Part shown: positions 4,974 through 7,073 of the stretch, piece by piece
How the letters are laid out: the number at the start of each line of letters is the position of its first letter
How positions within the stretch are numbered: the first letter of the stretch is position 1
Source of the DNA: an uncultured Clostridia bacterium
Lineage (GTDB): Bacteria; Bacillota; Clostridia; Christensenellales; CAG-917
Assembly (NCBI GenBank): GCA_900554085.1
Contig: USGA01000033.1
Span: forward strand, 1 to 7,073
Length of the DNA: 7,073 bases
Direction of reading: 5' to 3'
Position numbers and translations under genes: made by a program
The notes under the pieces: model-generated
Told to the model about the DNA's origin: nothing
What the model saw: only the letters and a program-made list of their open reading frames with translations
Databases searched by the model: none

Positions 4974-5836
4974 AACAGTTCCTCTCCCGACACAAACATA
5001 GTGCCCATACCTGCGTCGGTGAGCGTCTCGATGATGATGGAGTGAGGCACCCTGCCGTCTATTATGAACACCTTTTTGACTCCGCGGCGGATTGCCTCTA
5101 TACAACAGTTGACCTTGGGAATCATACCGCCGGACAGTTTGCCCTGCTTGATAAGGCGCTGCGCTTCGCTGACGACAATGCGTGAGATGAGAGTGTTCTC
5201 GTCGTGCTCGTCGGCGAGCAGTCCCGCGGTGTCCGTCATATTTATGAAACTCTGAGCCTTTAGCATACCCGCGATACGCGCCGCGGCCGTGTCGGCGTTG
5301 ATGTTGTAGACGTTGCCGTCCGCGTCGTACCCGACGGTGGATATGACGGGAATGTAACCTCCTTCGAGCAAATCCAGCACGGGCTGTACGTTGATGGATT
5401 CTATCTCACCCACATAACCGAGAGCGGGGTCGAGTTGTTTCGCGGAAATGAGCCCGCCGTCCGCTCCGCTGAGTCCCATAGCCTTGCCGCCGAGACTCTG
5501 AAGCAGATTGACCAGACTCTTGTTGACCTTGCCCGCCAGCACCATCTGCACGACGTCCGCGGTCTCTGCGTCGGTAACCCTGAGCCCGCCGACGAACTCC
5601 GTCTTCTTGCCTATTTTGCCGAGCATTTCGGTGATTTCCGGGCCGCCGCCGTGCACGAGCACCACCTTGACGCCGATAAGGGACAACAACACGAGGTCGC
5701 CCATAACGTCCTTTTTGAGGTTTTCGTCGGTCATAGCGCTGCCGCCGTATTTGACGAGCAGAATTTTTCCGCTGTACTCCTTGATGTAGGGCAACGCCTC
5801 TATGAGTATCTTGGCCCTTTCCATATTGTCTATCAT
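4970..5836 (-). CDS. argB: Acetylglutamate kinase
   Basis: This 288-residue amino acid kinase phosphorylates N-acetylglutamate with ATP, the second step of arginine synthesis. It shows KYGGSAM (29-35, phosphate-binding lysine and glycines), VLVHGGGPEI (59-68, substrate binding), NINADTAAARIAG (conserved Asn/Asp), FINMTDTAGLL and KLSGGMIPKV. The long N-terminal helix (about 30 residues before the kinase core) and the C-terminal HSIIIETL...GMGT signature are those of the hexameric, arginine-inhibited form. The unregulated enzyme from E. coli is about 258 residues and lacks the helix. Feedback inhibition by arginine is thus expected. The ATG at 5836 has GGAGG with four to five bases of spacing; the next ATG in frame (codon 5) is too far from it. 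It lies 61 bases after argJ and overlaps argD by ATGA. Confidence 0.95.
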   Translation of the reverse strand: MIDNMERAKILIEALPYIKEYSGKILLVKYGGSAMTDENLKKDVMGDLVLLSLIGVKVVLVHGGGPEITEMLGKIGKKTEFVGGLRVTDAETADVVQMVLAGKVNKSLVNLLQSLGGKAMGLSGADGGLISAKQLDPALGYVGEIESINVQPVLDLLEGGYIPVISTVGYDADGNVYNINADTAAARIAGMLKAQSFINMTDTAGLLADEHDENTLISRIVVSEAQRLIKQGKLSGGMIPKVNCCIEAIRRGVKKVFIIDGRVPHSIIIETLTDAGMGTMFVSGEELL

Positions 5837-5897
5837 AATCCCTCCGTTATAGCCGCAAGTACGCTCCGTTCCGAATTCAATCGGACGCCCGCGCGTC

Positions 5898-7073
5898 TCA
5901 GGTCCTGTAATCGCCGTTGATTTTGACGTAATCGTAACTCAGGTCGCACCCCCACGCAGAAGCGGAGAACGCACCGTCGCCCATTTTCACCGTTATCGTT
6001 ATATCGTCCTCAAGCAGGATTTTCTTTGCGGTGTCCTCCGAAAACTCAACTGCCGCTCCGTCCTTGCAGACGACGATTTCGCCCGCCGCGGAGCGGAACG
6101 TGACGTCAACCTTGTCGGGGTCGAATTTCGCTTTGCTGTATCCGATTGCGCAAAGCACCCTGCCCCAGTTGGCGTCAGCACCGAACATTGCCGCTTTGAC
6201 AAGCGAAGAACATATAACCGCTTTTGCGGCTTTTCTGGCGTCCGCAAGAGTGTCGGCGCCCTCGGTCACACATTCGAGAAGTTTGGTCGCCCCCTCGCCG
6301 TCGCCGGCAAGCATTCTGCACAAACGGACGTTTACTGTGTTCAAAGCGCACATAAAAGTCTCGAAATCGTCACCGTCTTCGGTTATCTCGGGATTGCCCG
6401 CTTCGCCGTTGGCAAGCACCAGCACCATATCGTTGGTGGAAGTGTCACCGTCCACGCTCAGCATATTGAACGTACTGCCGACGTCGCCTTTGAGCGCCTT
6501 TCTCAACATCGCGGACGAGATTGCCGCGTCGGTGGTGAGGAATACGAGCATAGTCGCCATATCGGGGTGAATCATACCCGAGCCCTTTGCTATACCGCCT
6601 ATGACGCAGCGCTTGCCGCCGACATAGAACTGCACGGCAACCTGCTTGGACACGGTATCAGTGGTCATAATGGCTTCCGCCGCCGAAGAGCAGTCGGGCA
6701 CCAGATTCGCGACGAGTTCCGGAATGCCGCGCTCGATAGGCGCCGGGTCAAGAGGCTGCCCGATAACGCCCGTGGAAGCGACGGCTACCGAAGTCGCGGG
6801 AATACCCAGCGCGGCACCGACCATTTGACAGGTCTTTTCGGCGACTTCCGCTCCGCCCGCGTTGCAGGTGTTGGCTATGCCGCTGTTGCAGATGACGGCG
6901 TGCATTTTGCCCTTGGCGATGTGCGCCCTGGTGACCTCGAGAGGCGCGCCTTTGACGCGGTTGCGGGTGTACACCGCCGCCGCCGTGCAGGGTGCGGCGC
7001 TGTATATCAACGCAAGGTCTTTCTTGGAGCGGTTGCGGCGTATTCCGCAATGCACGCCCGCCGCGAGGAATCC
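5898..7073 (-). CDS. argJ: Glutamate N-acetyltransferase / ArgJ family, N-terminus outside window
   Basis: ArgJ transfers the acetyl group from N-acetylornithine to glutamate, recycling it and giving ornithine; bifunctional members also use acetyl-CoA. The frame is open to the window edge with 391 residues, and only a short N-terminal part is missing compared with the usual length of about 400. The autoproteolytic site lies in KGSGMIHPDMATMLVF, where the chain is cut between Ala and Thr (Thr codon 6554-6552) and the Thr becomes the nucleophile. Further marks are NSGIANTCNAGG, the strand STNDMVLVLANGEAG and a C-terminus GCDLSYDYVKINGDYRT that is characteristic of the family. The methionine at 7055 is not the start, since GFLAAGV upstream is typical ArgJ sequence. 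Whether it is mono- or bifunctional cannot be told here, as no argA is visible. argC probably lies just beyond the right edge. Confidence 0.96.
   Translation of the reverse strand, partial: GFLAAGVHCGIRRNRSKKDLALIYSAAPCTAAAVYTRNRVKGAPLEVTRAHIAKGKMHAVICNSGIANTCNAGGAEVAEKTCQMVGAALGIPATSVAVASTGVIGQPLDPAPIERGIPELVANLVPDCSSAAEAIMTTDTVSKQVAVQFYVGGKRCVIGGIAKGSGMIHPDMATMLVFLTTDAAISSAMLRKALKGDVGSTFNMLSVDGDTSTNDMVLVLANGEAGNPEITEDGDDFETFMCALNTVNVRLCRMLAGDGEGATKLLECVTEGADTLADARKAAKAVICSSLVKAAMFGADANWGRVLCAIGYSKAKFDPDKVDVTFRSAAGEIVVCKDGAAVEFSEDTAKKILLEDDITITVKMGDGAFSASAWGCDLSYDYVKINGDYRT

Noticed and set aside
3807..5045. Long plus-strand open frame opposite argD
   Set aside because: It is the antisense shadow of a GC-rich gene; it has no ribosome binding site and no recognisable family pattern.
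4974..5105. N-terminal extension of argD
   Set aside because: These residues are Arg/His-rich and overlap argB, and the ATG at 4973 has a ribosome binding site and the ATGA overlap seen again at argD/argF.

Overview
This is a GC-rich bacterial chromosomal segment with ordinary housekeeping content and one disturbed stretch. Strong GGAGG-type ribosome binding sites, a Sec/SPII lipoprotein, an argJBDF cluster, a CCA-encoding tRNA and a Cys-rich protein type I associate with Firmicutes all suggest an uncultured Clostridia-like Firmicute. This placement is an inference from style and gene families, not from a marker gene. All seven readable gene ends use TGA as the stop codon.

Left part (1-1912, plus strand): the C-terminal end of an unrecognised protein overlaps by ATGA with a gene for a short M1-family zinc metallopeptidase made as a lipoprotein. 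It is followed by a GC-rich hairpin and then a strong hairpin shared with the convergent tRNA. Next comes a tRNA-Arg(CCU) on the minus strand (1913-1989) with a near-consensus promoter.

Middle part (1990-2891): a regulatory stretch holds an inverted repeat, a sequence matching the sporulation sigma-K consensus, and a strong ribosome binding site. Two tandem paralogous Cys-rich genes follow. The first looks broken: it has no ATG at the proper distance from its ribosome binding site, a TGA where its paralogue has a conserved Gly after Cys-Cys, and no stop before the second gene begins. The second is intact and ends at a rho-independent terminator.

Right part (2910-7073, minus strand): argJ-argB-argD-argF, arranged for arginine synthesis through the acetyl cycle. 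argJ runs off the right edge and lacks only its N-terminus. argB/argD and argD/argF overlap by ATGA. argF is complete in content but carries a frameshift near codon 202. The enzymes would take glutamate and recycled acetyl groups through N-acetylglutamyl phosphate and N-acetylornithine to ornithine and citrulline; argC is expected just upstream, outside the window.

The main question is whether the lesions in 2179-3210 (argF and the first Cys-rich gene) are biological or errors of the assembly. The genes on both sides are clean. I see no clearly new multi-gene system; the Cys-rich pair with its possible sporulation promoter is the least explained part.
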